64,000 bases of DNA from Myxococcales bacterium (GCA_019634415.1 JAHQVJ010000128.1:1-64000); one strand, 5' to 3'; counted from the stretch's first letter, positions 50,429 through 58,866 are shown. Translations and numbers: made by a program. The notes: generated by a model not told the origin, from the letters alone.

Positions 50429-50959
50429 CTACGGGGTAGTGCCCTGCACACCGGGAGGCGCTCCGTCGATCACGCGGAACTCGGCGCGCCGGTTGGCAGC
50501 CCAGGCCACCTCTGTGGAGCCCGCCTCGAGCGGCCGCTCCTCGCCGAAGGAGACCACCGCGATCCGCCTGGGGGCCACGCCGCTGTCGGCCAGGAAGTCC
50601 AGCACGGCGCGGGCGCGACGCTGGCCCAGCACGAGGTTGTAGTCCGTGGTGCCGCGCTCGTCGGCGTGTCCCTGGATCTCCACCGACAGCTTGGGGAACT
50701 CCTGCAGGATCGCGGCATTGGCCGTCAGGGCGTCCTTGGAGTCGCTCGTGAGGTTCGACGAGTCCACCTCGAAGTGCACTCGCTCGAAGTTGCGCGCGAG
50801 CTCGGCCATGGCTGCCTCGGTGGCGGCCTGGGCCTGGTTGGCGGCAGCGGCTCCAGCACCGTCCGCGGCCTGATCGACGATGGGTTCCGGAGGGGGCTTG
50901 CCCTTGCAGCCGGCGCAGCCCATGGTCGCGAATACGAGTGCCAGCAGGTACGTCTTCAT
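50429..50959 (-). CDS. pal: Peptidoglycan-associated lipoprotein (Pal/OmpA family)
   Basis: Predicted 176-aa lipoprotein. The signal MKTYLLALVFATMGC gives Cys 15, followed by a Pro/Ala-rich spacer with a helical segment. The OmpA-like domain is Pal-like: 'VHFEVDSSNLTSDSKDALTA', 'LSVEIQGHADERGTTDYNLV', 'LGQRRARAVLDFLADSGV', 'SFGEERPLEAGSTEVAWAAN' and 'RRAEFRV'. The Asp and Arg that bind diaminopimelate (GHADERG, NRRAEF) are conserved. No tol genes are adjacent, so the symbol reflects family similarity only. It is divergent from the ECF sigma gene. Confidence 0.88.
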   Translation of the reverse strand: MKTYLLALVFATMGCAGCKGKPPPEPIVDQAADGAGAAAANQAQAATEAAMAELARNFERVHFEVDSSNLTSDSKDALTANAAILQEFPKLSVEIQGHADERGTTDYNLVLGQRRARAVLDFLADSGVAPRRIAVVSFGEERPLEAGSTEVAWAANRRAEFRVIDGAPPGVQGTTP

Positions 50960-51103
50960 GAGGATTCCTCGCGTCGAGGGGTGCATGCTCCTCAGCGTGG
51001 AAGGATCCCTGGGTGACCCGGGTTCCAATCCGTCGCCTCGGCCCCTGATTAACGCCACCATCCGCACGTGCATTCCGAACCGCGCCGTCCTCGAGCAAGG
51101 AAA

Positions 51104-51119
51104 GTCCGGTCGATCGGAC
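51104..51119. promoter_or_regulatory. Imperfect palindrome upstream of the sigma factor gene
   Basis: GTCCG (51104-51108) and CGGAC (51115-51119) flank a 6-bp centre; the whole 16-bp site is palindromic but for one mismatched pair. It lies 39 bp before the ECF sigma gene in the 199-bp region shared with the divergent pal gene. Possible operator; no direct evidence. Confidence 0.35.
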
Positions 51120-51158
51120 ATCCGTTTTCGCTGAAGGTATGGAAAGACCGGAGGCTCC

Positions 51159-51728
51159 ATGCCCGCCACTCACCACGAGCTGCGTACCATCTACGCCGAG
51201 CTGCGCACCGTGGCGCGTGCGCTGCTGCGCCGCGAGCCCTATGCCCACACCTTGGAGTCGTGCGAGCTGGTGCACCAGGCCTGGGCGCGGCTCCTCGCTG
51301 GTGATCTCCGGCACCTGGCGGTGGACCAGCCGGAGCGTGTGGTGGCGCTCGCCGTCACGAACATGCGGCGGGAGCTCGTGGACCATGCCCGTCGCCGCAA
51401 GGCCGCCAAGCGCCCCAACGCGCGCACGCGGCTGCAGCTCACGGACGCGCCCGAGCTGTCCCACGAGCAGCCCGAGGTGTTCCTCGAGGTGGATCGTCTG
51501 CTCGACGAGCTGGAGAAGGGTCCGGCTCGGGTGCGCAACGGGGCGCGGAAGGCCGCTGCCGCCCGCTTCGCCCTGTACGGTGGGCTCTCGGAGAACGAGA
51601 TCTCGGAGCTGATGGGCGTGCCCAAGTCCACCGTGGGCAGCGACGTGCGCTTCGCCCGCGCCTGGCTCGGCGCCCGACTCGACGCCGACGAGCCGCGGCT
51701 CTCCACCACCGCCGCAGACGACCCGTGA
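51159..51728 (+). CDS. ECF-type RNA polymerase sigma factor (TIGR02999-like)
   Basis: Predicted 189-aa sigma factor. Region 2 is 'ELRTVARALLRREPYAHTLE', 'SCELVHQAWARLL', 'VVALAVTNMRRELVDHARRR' (the LVDHARRRxAxKR ending is the hallmark of the TIGR02999/ECF43 group). Region 4 is 'ARFALYGGLSENEISELMGV' then 'PKSTVGSDVRFARAWLGARL'. Members of this group are usually encoded next to a Ser/Thr kinase rather than an anti-sigma factor. Here the kinase start codon overlaps the sigma stop codon (GTGA). The kinase may phosphorylate or otherwise activate the sigma factor (known for related families, inferred here). Confidence 0.9.
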   Translation: MPATHHELRTIYAELRTVARALLRREPYAHTLESCELVHQAWARLLAGDLRHLAVDQPERVVALAVTNMRRELVDHARRRKAAKRPNARTRLQLTDAPELSHEQPEVFLEVDRLLDELEKGPARVRNGARKAAAARFALYGGLSENEISELMGVPKSTVGSDVRFARAWLGARLDADEPRLSTTAADDP

Positions 51729-53710
51729 GTCTGTACGTCGACGAGCTGTTCGAGGAGCTGTCGCGCCTTTCCGAGGCGGACCGCGAGCGGCTGTTGACGT
51801 CTCGCTGTGTGGACCATCCCGACATCGAGGCGGAGGTTCGCGCGCTGTTGTCGGCCCACGCCGACGGTCAGGACTCGGGGGAGCCGGTGGCGGTGGAGCC
51901 AGGTGCGATGCTCGGCCGCTATCGGCTGGAGGAGCTGCTGGGGGAGGGCGCCACCGCCAGCGTGTGGCGCGCCTGGGACACCCAGCTCGAGAGCTACACA
52001 GCGCTGAAGCTGCTCCATCGCTCGGGCGGTCTGCAGGGCGACTCCGCGCTGGAGGCCGTGCTCCACGAGGCGCGCGCGGCCTCTGGGATCATCAGCGATC
52101 ACGTGGTGCGCATCAAGACCGCCGGACGCTTCGACGGTGGCCCTCACTTCATCGAGATGGAGCTGTGTGCCGAGACGCGTCCGGGACCGGACGGCAGCGA
52201 GGTGCTCGAGATTGGCCGCTCCCTGTCCGAGGTGGCGCTGCGATCTCCCGAGGAGAAGGCCCGCGTGATGGCCGAGGCGGCGCGCGGGGTCGACGTGGCC
52301 CATCGCATGGGCGTGCTGCACCGTGATCTCAAGCCGGGCAACATCCTGATCACGCCGGTGGGGCGCCGCGCGAAGGTCACGGACTTCGGGCTCGCCGCCG
52401 ATCAGCTCTACCCCGCACCCACGCCCTCCACGGCGGCCCATCGCACGGTGACGGTCCTGCTGGAGGCCCAGGACGGCAAGGTGGTGGGGACGCCAGCCTA
52501 CATGCCCGTGGAGCAGGCCTTCGGGCAGCCGCCCACCCGAGCCACCGACGTCTATGCCCTGGGCGCCACCCTGTATGCGCTGCTCACGGGGGACCATCCC
52601 TACGTGCCCAAGCCCGGTGCCAGCGTGCCGGCGCTGGATGTGCTCGCCCAGGTGCGCGAGGGCCCTCCGGTGCCGGTGCAGCGGGTGATCCGGGTGCCGC
52701 GGAGGCTCGCCCGCATCGTGGCGCGGGCGATGGCCCGCTCCGCCCGCAACCGCTACCCGACGGCAGCAGCCTTTGCGGACGATCTCGACGCCTGGCGCCA
52801 GGGCTTCGCCACTTCGGTGGACGGCCCAGCGCCGCTGCTGCGCACCGCGCTGTTCGTGGGGCGGCACCGCACGGTGGTCACGAGCGTGGCCGTGCTGGGC
52901 CTGTGCGTGTTCCTGTTCATGGGCGTGCTCGGCTGGATGGAGGTCCAGCGCCAAGTGCTGCAGGGCAAGATCGCCCGCGCCCAGGCGGAGCTGCAGCTGT
53001 CGATGGAGGACGCGGAGCACGCCGACCGGGTTCGGGCGCAGGCGGTGCACGCGGCGGAGGAGGCCCGATCGACCGCGGAGGCCGCGAAGCGGTTGGCGGC
53101 CGAAGCTCGCAGAGAGGCCGACGACGTGACGGCGCTGGCGCAGACGCGGGTGGAGGAGGCAGAGACCGCCCAGGCAGACGCCGAGCAGCAGCGAGACGAG
53201 GCGTTGGTGGCCCGACAGGTGGCGGAGGAGGCGGCAGCAGCGGCCGACGAGGCGCGGGACCGCAAGGAGGCCGAGCGCGCAGCGGCGGTTCAGCAGGCCC
53301 TCGATGCCGAGCAGGCCACGGCACTGGCCCAGCAGCAACATCGTGAAGCGAGTGCCCAGCTCGCCGACGCGCGCGCCACCCTGGCGCAGCGGGAGCTGGC
53401 CCTCGGTGAGCTGCAGGGGACCCTCGAGCGCGAGCAGTCCCGGGTGCGCCTGCTGCAGCGAGATCTGACGGATCTGGAGGCGGAGATCGAGCGGGAATCC
53501 GGTCGGCGCCAGCACGTCGAGGAGGAGCTGAGGCAGGTGTCCGAGCGCCTCGCGAAGCGAAGGGCCGAGGTACGGCGGCTGAAGGAGGCCCTGGACGCGG
53601 AGCAGGGGGAGCAAGGGCGCCTGCTGGGTCAGATCGATCGGCTCGTGAAGGGCCTGAGCCCGAGCTCGCCGCCCTCGGAGGCCGACAACCGCCCGCTGGC
53701 CATCCCCTAG
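51725..53710 (+). CDS. Membrane Ser/Thr protein kinase with extracytoplasmic coiled coil
   Basis: Predicted 661-aa kinase. An N-terminal segment of 60 residues ('RLSEADRERLLTS', 'IEAEVRALLSAHADG') is typical of kinases paired with ECF43 sigma factors. Hanks motifs: 'LEELLGEGATASVWRAWD', 'ALKLLHR', 'VLHRDLKPGNILITPVGRRA' (about 197-216), 'VTDFGLAAD' and 'VGTPAYMPVEQAFGQPPTRA' (PVE in place of APE). One transmembrane helix ('VAVLGLCVFLFMGVLGW', about 388-404) is followed by a long Glu/Ala/Arg/Gln-rich coiled coil (about 410-640). The coiled coil may sense the envelope or dimerise the kinase. Confidence 0.92.
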   Translation: MSLYVDELFEELSRLSEADRERLLTSRCVDHPDIEAEVRALLSAHADGQDSGEPVAVEPGAMLGRYRLEELLGEGATASVWRAWDTQLESYTALKLLHRSGGLQGDSALEAVLHEARAASGIISDHVVRIKTAGRFDGGPHFIEMELCAETRPGPDGSEVLEIGRSLSEVALRSPEEKARVMAEAARGVDVAHRMGVLHRDLKPGNILITPVGRRAKVTDFGLAADQLYPAPTPSTAAHRTVTVLLEAQDGKVVGTPAYMPVEQAFGQPPTRATDVYALGATLYALLTGDHPYVPKPGASVPALDVLAQVREGPPVPVQRVIRVPRRLARIVARAMARSARNRYPTAAAFADDLDAWRQGFATSVDGPAPLLRTALFVGRHRTVVTSVAVLGLCVFLFMGVLGWMEVQRQVLQGKIARAQAELQLSMEDAEHADRVRAQAVHAAEEARSTAEAAKRLAAEARREADDVTALAQTRVEEAETAQADAEQQRDEALVARQVAEEAAAAADEARDRKEAERAAAVQQALDAEQATALAQQQHREASAQLADARATLAQRELALGELQGTLEREQSRVRLLQRDLTDLEAEIERESGRRQHVEEELRQVSERLAKRRAEVRRLKEALDAEQGEQGRLLGQIDRLVKGLSPSSPPSEADNRPLAIP

Positions 53711-53770
53711 CAGGCCGTCGCCCAACGCCCGTTTCGGGCGGACTCGACGGCCTGCTCGCGCCTACGCGAG
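53709..53770. terminator. Nested hairpins between kinase and response-regulator genes
   Basis: AGCAGGCCGTCG (53709-53720) pairs perfectly with CGACGGCCTGCT (53745-53756). Inside it CGCCCG (53726-53731) pairs with CGGGCG (53735-53740) over a TTT loop. Immediately after, CTCGCG (53755-53760) pairs with CGCGAG (53765-53770) over CCTA. The outer stem starts inside the kinase stop codon; the last hairpin includes the response-regulator stop region. A two-way terminator for the convergent genes. Confidence 0.75.
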
Positions 53771-54211
53771 TAGGTCGCGGAGGTGCGTCAGGAGCACCTC
53801 CATGGGTGCAGGCTTGGGGATCATGCGCTTGATCCGACCGTCGAACAGATCCAGCAGCACGTGGTCGGTGCACTGGGTGTGGGAGACCACCATCGGTCGC
53901 ACCGACAGCCGGTCCAGCTCCTCGAGGAGCACGAGCCCCCCCAGGTGCTCCACGTTCTCCTGATATCTCTGCGCCCGTGGTCCCAGGATCCGCTGTGGAT
54001 GATCGCCGAGCGGGATGAACAGGTCCATCACCACCGCCTTCCAGGGCCGCTCGTGGAGAAGCTCCACGGCCCGCTCCACCGAGTCGGCGATGGCCACCGG
54101 CAGCTCGAGGCTGTCACCCAGGATCTCGGCCACCAGAGAGATGTTGTCGGGCTCGTCGTCGACGAACAGAACACCAGGGGAGCCGGTCGCAGCACCGGAG
54201 TCGTTCACCAT
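53762..54211 (-). CDS. Single-domain response regulator
   Basis: Predicted 149-aa receiver protein without an output domain. The acidic pair is in 'VLFVDDEPDNISLVAEILGD', the phospho-acceptor Asp 63 in 'KAVVMDLFIPLGD', the Thr/Ser position in 'PMVVSHTQCTD' and the Lys in 'RMIPKPAPMEVLL'. An insertion of about 15 residues after the phospho-Asp ('HPQRILGPRAQRYQENVEHL') is longer than usual. No histidine kinase gene is adjacent. It follows on the opposite strand from the sigma/kinase pair and might connect with it (inference). Confidence 0.85.
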   Translation of the reverse strand: MVNDSGAATGSPGVLFVDDEPDNISLVAEILGDSLELPVAIADSVERAVELLHERPWKAVVMDLFIPLGDHPQRILGPRAQRYQENVEHLGGLVLLEELDRLSVRPMVVSHTQCTDHVLLDLFDGRIKRMIPKPAPMEVLLTHLRDLLA

Positions 54212-54227
54212 GGGGGCTCCATACCTC

Positions 54228-54251
54228 CCTGCCGGAGCCTGCGCAGGCAGG
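54228..54251 (-). repeat. Small palindromes between two minus-strand genes
   Basis: CCTGCC (54228-54233) pairs with GGCAGG (54246-54251); a self-complementary 12-mer GCCTGCGCAGGC is at 54237-54248. They lie in the 44-bp gap between the small Pro-rich gene and the response regulator. Possibly a terminator for the small genes; no U-tract is seen. Confidence 0.35.
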
Positions 54252-54255
54252 CGCT

Positions 54256-54459
54256 CTACAACCGGCGTTTCTTGGGGGTGGGAGGCACCTCGGGCGCAAC
54301 GGAGGGATCCACGGCGGGATCAGGCTCGGGTGGCTGTGCGGGCTCCGGCGCGGGCGCCGGCTTCAGGTTCTCCACCTCGGGGTGGACAGCGCTCTGCTGC
54401 CGGCGTCGCAGCAGCAACGCTCCCCGGGCCACGTTGGACAACCGCTTCCACAGGCTCAT
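54256..54459 (-). CDS. Small basic/Pro-rich protein
   Basis: Predicted 67-aa protein. The N-terminal half is basic and amphipathic (MSLWKRLSNVARGALLLRRR), the C-terminal half is a Pro/Ala/Glu-rich tail ending PTPKKRRL. No known domain. It overlaps the stop of the small lipoprotein gene by 4 bases (ATGA), which supports it as a real, coupled gene. The N-terminus might associate with the inner membrane surface. Confidence 0.5.
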   Translation of the reverse strand: MSLWKRLSNVARGALLLRRRQQSAVHPEVENLKPAPAPEPAQPPEPDPAVDPSVAPEVPPTPKKRRL

Positions 54460-54815
54460 TGGAGCGACGGCCCCGCGCTGGCGGTGGGCATCGTGCAGCC
54501 GTCCAGATCGAGCACGGGCACGTCCCCGTCGCACTTGGAGTTCTCCCTCACACACGAGTAGAAGGGCTGCAGGTCCTCCTTGGTGTGGAGGACCCCGGCG
54601 CAGAGGTTGTCCGCGGTGTAGCTGATGCCCATGCACGGGGTCAGCGTGTTCATGTACGCGACGTAGTCTTCGCAGGCCTCCAGGTTCGACTGGTTGCCTG
54701 GGTCCTCGAACAGTCCACACCCCGTGGCCGATAGGACCACGCACAGCCATGCGACGGGAGTGGAACCGAAGGGAAGAGCGACGTGGGATAGGCAAGACAC
54801 GCAAGCTCTTACCAT
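54456..54815 (-). CDS. Small cysteine-rich lipoprotein
   Basis: Predicted lipoprotein of about 119 residues. A hydrophobic segment 'VAWLCVVLSATGC' ends in a lipobox. The mature part has six or more cysteines ('LEACEDYVAYMNTLTPC', 'DNLCAGVL', 'FYSCVRENSKCDG', 'DLDGCTMP'), a layout like the small lipoprotein at 42947-43309. The start is uncertain: ATG 54815 gives a long 33-residue signal; GTG 54836 and a GTG nearer the hydrophobic segment are alternatives. It lies beside, and divergent from, the TerB-like gene. Confidence 0.62.
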   Translation of the reverse strand: MVRACVSCLSHVALPFGSTPVAWLCVVLSATGCGLFEDPGNQSNLEACEDYVAYMNTLTPCMGISYTADNLCAGVLHTKEDLQPFYSCVRENSKCDGDVPVLDLDGCTMPTASAGPSLQ

Positions 54816-54847
54816 CTTCGTGGCCCGCTGGCTCACCAGGACGCTCC

Positions 54848-55237
54848 ATGGACCTGTTCACCCTCGACGACGACGAGCTCAAGGTTCTCGTGGGCTTCGT
54901 CAAGCTGATCGTGCACGCCGATCGCGTGGTGTCGGCGCAGGAACGGGGCATGCTCCGGGAGCTTCACGCCGAGGTGGGACCGGCGCGATGGAACCTGGCC
55001 GTGCACGCTGCGCGCGAGGCGTACCCCACGGTGGCCGAGCTGCAGGCCGACGCCCGCGCGGTGCGTCGTCCGCGGGTGCGGCAGCTCGTCCACGACGTCC
55101 TGCTGGATCTGGCAGACGCCGACGAGCTCATCGAAGCCGAGGCCGCCGTGGTGCGCTGGGTGGTGGCCGAGTGGGGTGTGGACTCCGACGTCGACGAGGG
55201 CGGCGAAGACTACGTGCTCGTGGATCCCAACCCGTAG
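54848..55237 (+). CDS. TerB-like domain protein
   Basis: Predicted 129-aa cytoplasmic, all-helical protein. The pattern 'LVGFVKLIVHADRVVSAQER' followed by 'GMLRELHAEVG', and later 'VLLDLADADELIEAEAAVVR' and 'WVVAEWGV', matches TerB-type domains (two paired helices with the ADG-x-(V/I)-xxxE calcium/metal-binding-like turn, here HADRVVSAQE and DADELIEAE). TerB proteins are associated with tellurite and phage/colicin resistance and membrane stress. AGGA 6 bases before the ATG supports the start. The end overlaps the phosphatase gene by 28 bases. Confidence 0.72.
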   Translation: MDLFTLDDDELKVLVGFVKLIVHADRVVSAQERGMLRELHAEVGPARWNLAVHAAREAYPTVAELQADARAVRRPRVRQLVHDVLLDLADADELIEAEAAVVRWVVAEWGVDSDVDEGGEDYVLVDPNP

Positions 55238-55668
55238 ACGAGGCGCTGCACCGCCTGCTGCAGCAGGTCCCGGGTGTGCTTGTAGGGAGCAGCGAACCAG
55301 TTGCCCGTGGGATCGTCGATCTCGTACACGCCGGCGAGTGGTCCGAGCTGCACCACCTTGGCGTAGGACTCGGGATGAAGGGTGGCCACCGCCTCGGCGT
55401 GATGCAGCTCCATCACCGCGATGGTGGTCGCCCAGGCGCACAGGTCCTCGGTCAGCCCCTGGCTGCGATGGGTCGACAGATCGAGCCCCAGCTCTCGGGC
55501 TGCCGAGACCATCTGGGGGTAGGCCGGCTGGCCGTTGATTCCCAGGGTGCCCGCGGACTGGATGTCCACGTCGAGGGCGGCCTGCAGCGCCGCATGATCC
55601 GCCAGCGCTGCCGCCAGGGGGGAGCGGGTGATGTTCCCGCTGCAGACGAACAACAAGCGATGGGTCAC
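55210..55668 (-). CDS. Low-molecular-weight protein-tyrosine phosphatase
   Basis: Predicted 152-aa cytoplasmic phosphatase. The P-loop C-x5-R occurs near the N-terminus: 'LLFVCSGNITRSPLAAALAD' (Cys about 9, Arg about 15, then Ser). The general-acid Asp is in 'GVYEIDDPTGNWFAAPYKH'. Length is standard. The open frame runs further upstream, but GTG 55668 has GGAG 8 bases before it and puts the P-loop at its normal place. Likely removes phosphate from tyrosine or arginine in proteins, as in this family. Confidence 0.87.
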   Translation of the reverse strand: MTHRLLFVCSGNITRSPLAAALADHAALQAALDVDIQSAGTLGINGQPAYPQMVSAARELGLDLSTHRSQGLTEDLCAWATTIAVMELHHAEAVATLHPESYAKVVQLGPLAGVYEIDDPTGNWFAAPYKHTRDLLQQAVQRLVYGLGSTST

Positions 55669-55754
55669 CCCGGATGCTCCTCGGTTGCGAAGTGGCGATC
55701 GGCGAATAGCTTTGCCCCAGCTGACGATCCACCGCACTTCAAGGATGTGCCAAC

Positions 55755-56288
55755 ATGTCTCCTGATACACCTGCACCGCCCATCGACATCCCCGGATCCG
55801 GCACGCTGATGGCGCGGTTCGTCACCTCCGCGGGCAACATCGAGGCGGAGCTGTACGAGAGCCAGGTGCCGCGCACCGTGGCCAACTTCGTGGCGTTGGC
55901 CACGGGCAACGTGGAGTGGACCAACCCGAGCGGCCAGAAGACCTCCGATCCGCTGTACTCGGGCACCGTGTTCCACCGCGTGATCCCGGACTTCATGATC
56001 CAGGGGGGCTGCCCCCAGGGAACGGGCACGGGCGGACCTGGCTACCGCTTCGGCGACGAGATCGTGGCCGGGCTGACCCACAGCGAGCCGGGGATCCTGT
56101 CCATGGCCAACGCGGGCCCCAACACGAACGGCTCCCAGTTCTTCATCACCGAGGTCCCCACGCCCCACCTCGACGGCAAGCACGCCGTGTTCGGCAAGGT
56201 GACCGACGGTGGGGATCTCATCCCCAAGATCGCGCGCATGGGCAACTCGGCCGTGTCGCTCGAGCGGGTAGAGATCTACCGCGCCTGA
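55755..56288 (+). CDS. Peptidyl-prolyl cis-trans isomerase, cyclophilin type
   Basis: Predicted 177-aa cyclophilin. Motifs: 'YSGTVFHRVIPDFMIQGGCP' (catalytic Arg), 'GILSMANAGPNTNGSQFFIT' and 'PHLDGKHAVFGKVTDGGDLI', where His replaces the Trp of eukaryotic cyclosporin-sensitive members. The first 19 residues are a Pro-rich extension and no signal peptide is seen, so it is cytoplasmic. The next gene, on the opposite strand, ends 9 bases away. Confidence 0.93.
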   Translation: MSPDTPAPPIDIPGSGTLMARFVTSAGNIEAELYESQVPRTVANFVALATGNVEWTNPSGQKTSDPLYSGTVFHRVIPDFMIQGGCPQGTGTGGPGYRFGDEIVAGLTHSEPGILSMANAGPNTNGSQFFITEVPTPHLDGKHAVFGKVTDGGDLIPKIARMGNSAVSLERVEIYRA

Positions 56289-56296
56289 TCTGGTCG

Positions 56297-58144
56297 TCAG
56301 CTCGGTAGCGGGCGCGAGCCCGCACGAGCCTGGCCCGTGGCGTTCAGGAGCACGCTCACCTCGAGACCTCCTCCTTCGGCGAGCTGTGCCGTCACGCGAC
56401 CCTTCGCCTGCGTGACGGTGCCCTTCACCAGCGCCAGCCCGATCCCCGTTCCTTGGGTGGTGCGCGTGATCTCGCGCTCCCCTCGGTAGAACGGCTCGAA
56501 GATCCGCTTCAGCTGCTGCGGCGGAACGCCCGGTCCGTGATCGCGCACGGAGAACAGCACCGATCCTCCGTCGCCTCGCGCGGTCAGGTGCACCCGCTGA
56601 TCCGATGCCTTGGCGGCGAACTTCACGGCGTTGTCCACCAGGTTCGCGAGCGCGTGGATCAGCCCGTCCCGATCGGCGAGCACCGCGGGCAGATCAGGCT
56701 CCAGCTGCACGTCGAGGGTGGCGCCGGTGCGGGCCAGGACGGGCCGGACCAGCTCGGCCACCTCGTGGACGAGGGGCGCGACCTGAACCGGTTGCAAGAC
56801 GGGGGTGTCGCTGCCACGCTCCAGGCGCGACAGCGTGAGCACGTTGCCCACCAGTCGGGTGAGACGCTCCGACTCCCCCACGATGGTGGCGTGGTACTCC
56901 TGCTGGCGTCCGGGGCCGGGCACCATGCCATCGCGAAGCATCTCGGCGTACATGCGGATCGTGGTCAGCGGCGTCTTCAGCTCGTGGGTCACGGCGGACG
57001 CGAAGTCGGAGCGTCGCTGGGCGAGCTCCACCTCGGCACGCACCGCGCGGAACAGGCCCGCTCCTCCGGTCACCACGACGACGAGCACCAGCAGTGCGAG
57101 CCCCACGAGTAGCTGGTCCTCGTTGTTGGATGCCTCGGGGATGCGATCCAACGAGGCGCGCACCGCGAGCGACTCGAAGGGCGGGGCGAAGCGGTGGGTG
57201 AAGATGTGGGGGGCATCCCGGGGCGGAGCGCTGTTCCAGGCGAGCGTCACGTGCTGCCGCAGCGCACTGCTGCCGAGCACCGTGGACTCGAGGTGTTGCG
57301 CCAGCTCGGGCGTCCGCAGCACCAGGCCCTGCCGCGTGGTGAGGGTGTCCACGGTGACGTTGCGGTAGAGCACGAGGTGCGGGTTGGCGTCGTGGGACTC
57401 CATGGGCGAGATCCGCACGTCGATCTCGCGGGGAGGCACGGGGCGGGGGACCGGTCGAGGGGCGGGGACGTCGGGTGGGCGAAGCGTGCTGCGGCTCAGG
57501 CCGCGAGTCTGCACGTCTTCGGGCGGAGCACCGCTGCTCGTGCCGTCGCCAGAGGGAAGGGAGGGCTCGATCGTGGCGTAGTTGTTGAACTCGGCAGCGC
57601 TCCAGGCGTCGATCTTGGCCTGTTGCTCCACCCGACCCGTTCGCTTGACGGCACCTCGCTTGAGGGAGCCGAGGGGATTGCTCTTGACCTGGGCCTGCAC
57701 CTTGGCGCTCTGGATGGTCTTGGCCGTGGTGGAGGGGGCGATCACGGGCTTCGGAGGAGGGGGCGCAGGGGCAGGGGGCGCCTCGGGCAGCGACAGCTGA
57801 GCCACCGCCGACGCCAGCTCCTCCGCCATGTCCAGGGGCAGTGCGATCCCGTCGTGACCGACCTGGAAGTAGCCCACCAGATCGTCGCGCTCCTCGCCCC
57901 AGGCGGACGCGAGATCCGAGGCGTCGTCGCGGTAGGCCAGGAACGACCGCTGCTCCTCGCGGGCCACCAGGTCCGACAGCTCGCCCTCCAGCGTATCGAA
58001 CAGCTCTTCGGCCAGCAGGCCGTGCTGCGTCGCCTCGCGGTCGGCGGCGCCCTCGATGGCCTGCAGCACGAGCCAGGCCGTGACGCCCAGCACCACACCA
58101 GCCACCGCCGTGCCGCCGAGTAGGATCGAGCGCAGTCGCGTCAC
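56297..58144 (-). CDS. Sensor histidine kinase with long Pro-rich periplasmic region
   Basis: Predicted 615-aa membrane histidine kinase. Transmembrane helix 1 is 'LLGGTAVAGVVLGVTAWLVL' and helix 2 is 'LLVGLALLVLVVVVTGGAGL' (about 346-365). The 320-residue periplasmic part begins with an acidic helix, contains a proline-rich stretch near residue 122 and a further Pro/Arg repeat region before the second helix. The H-box is 'SAVTHELKTPLTTIRMYAEM' (His about 386), with 'ALANLVDNAVKFA' (N), 'FSVRDHGPGVPP' (G1) and 'GTGIGLALVK' (G2). The GTG start overlaps the response-regulator stop by 4 bases. The unusual sensor region suggests envelope sensing (inference). Confidence 0.9.
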   Translation of the reverse strand: MTRLRSILLGGTAVAGVVLGVTAWLVLQAIEGAADREATQHGLLAEELFDTLEGELSDLVAREEQRSFLAYRDDASDLASAWGEERDDLVGYFQVGHDGIALPLDMAEELASAVAQLSLPEAPPAPAPPPPKPVIAPSTTAKTIQSAKVQAQVKSNPLGSLKRGAVKRTGRVEQQAKIDAWSAAEFNNYATIEPSLPSGDGTSSGAPPEDVQTRGLSRSTLRPPDVPAPRPVPRPVPPREIDVRISPMESHDANPHLVLYRNVTVDTLTTRQGLVLRTPELAQHLESTVLGSSALRQHVTLAWNSAPPRDAPHIFTHRFAPPFESLAVRASLDRIPEASNNEDQLLVGLALLVLVVVVTGGAGLFRAVRAEVELAQRRSDFASAVTHELKTPLTTIRMYAEMLRDGMVPGPGRQQEYHATIVGESERLTRLVGNVLTLSRLERGSDTPVLQPVQVAPLVHEVAELVRPVLARTGATLDVQLEPDLPAVLADRDGLIHALANLVDNAVKFAAKASDQRVHLTARGDGGSVLFSVRDHGPGVPPQQLKRIFEPFYRGEREITRTTQGTGIGLALVKGTVTQAKGRVTAQLAEGGGLEVSVLLNATGQARAGSRPLPS

Positions 58145-58830
58145 AGTCGGGCCTTGTAGCCTGCACCACGCACGGTCTCGATGAGCTCCACGTCGCTGAT
58201 CTCCGCCAAGCGGCGCCGGAACTTGGAGATGTGCATGTCCACGCAGCGGGTCTCCACCCGGTCCACGCACTGGTAGCCCCAGACATCGAGGAGCAACTCC
58301 TCGCGCGACACCACGCGGCCGGGGCGCTCCGTCAGGTAGCCCAGCAGCTTCACGTCGCGACGGGTCAGGGCCAGGCATTCGCCATCGATCTCGAGCTGCA
58401 GAGCGTCGGCGTCGATCACGGCGGGACCGAGCTCGAAGCGAACGGGCACGTTCTTGGGGCCCGTGCGGCGCAGGAGCGCCTGCACGCGGGCGAGCAGCTG
58501 CGCCACGCTGAAGGGCTTGGTCACGTAGTCGTCGGCACCCGCCGAGAACCCCTCGAGGATGTCGTCCTCCGATCCGCGCGCCGTGAGCATGAGGATGCCG
58601 CGGCTGGGGTGGCGCTGCCGTACACGCCGGCAGATGGTGAAGCCGTCGACGCCTGGCAGCATGACGTCGACGAGCAACAGATCCCAGTCCTCCTCGAGGC
58701 CCCGCGCCAGGCCGTCGTCGCCCGTGGCGGAGCCCGTGGGGTCGTGGCCGTGGAGCACCAGGACGTCGCACAGCCCGCGACGGATGGGCTCTTCGTCTTC
58801 GATCACCAAGATGCGTGCTGGCGAGTCCAT
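58141..58830 (-). CDS. OmpR-family response regulator
   Basis: Predicted 229-aa regulator. The receiver has 'ILVIEDEEPIRRGLCDVLVL', the phospho-Asp 55 in 'DLLLVDVMLPGVDGF', 'ILMLTARGSEDD' and 'DYVTKPFSVAQLLARVQALL'. The winged-helix output domain shows 'LTRRDVKLLGYLTERPGRVV', 'SREELLLDVWG' and 'VDMHISKFRRRL', ending 'ETVRGAGYKARL'. It directly precedes and overlaps its histidine kinase gene. Direct repeats with 11-bp spacing lie 37-54 bp upstream, the architecture bound by OmpR/PhoB proteins, so it probably regulates this promoter itself. Confidence 0.93.
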   Translation of the reverse strand: MDSPARILVIEDEEPIRRGLCDVLVLHGHDPTGSATGDDGLARGLEEDWDLLLVDVMLPGVDGFTICRRVRQRHPSRGILMLTARGSEDDILEGFSAGADDYVTKPFSVAQLLARVQALLRRTGPKNVPVRFELGPAVIDADALQLEIDGECLALTRRDVKLLGYLTERPGRVVSREELLLDVWGYQCVDRVETRCVDMHISKFRRRLAEISDVELIETVRGAGYKARL

Positions 58831-58866
58831 GCCATCCCTGTAGATCGCATGGGGCCACGCCTGCAA

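Noticed and set aside
51018..51060. GGGTTCCAATCC resembling a tRNA T-loop
   Set aside because: The T-loop purine is missing (C after TTC) and no acceptor, D- or anticodon arms can be formed around it.
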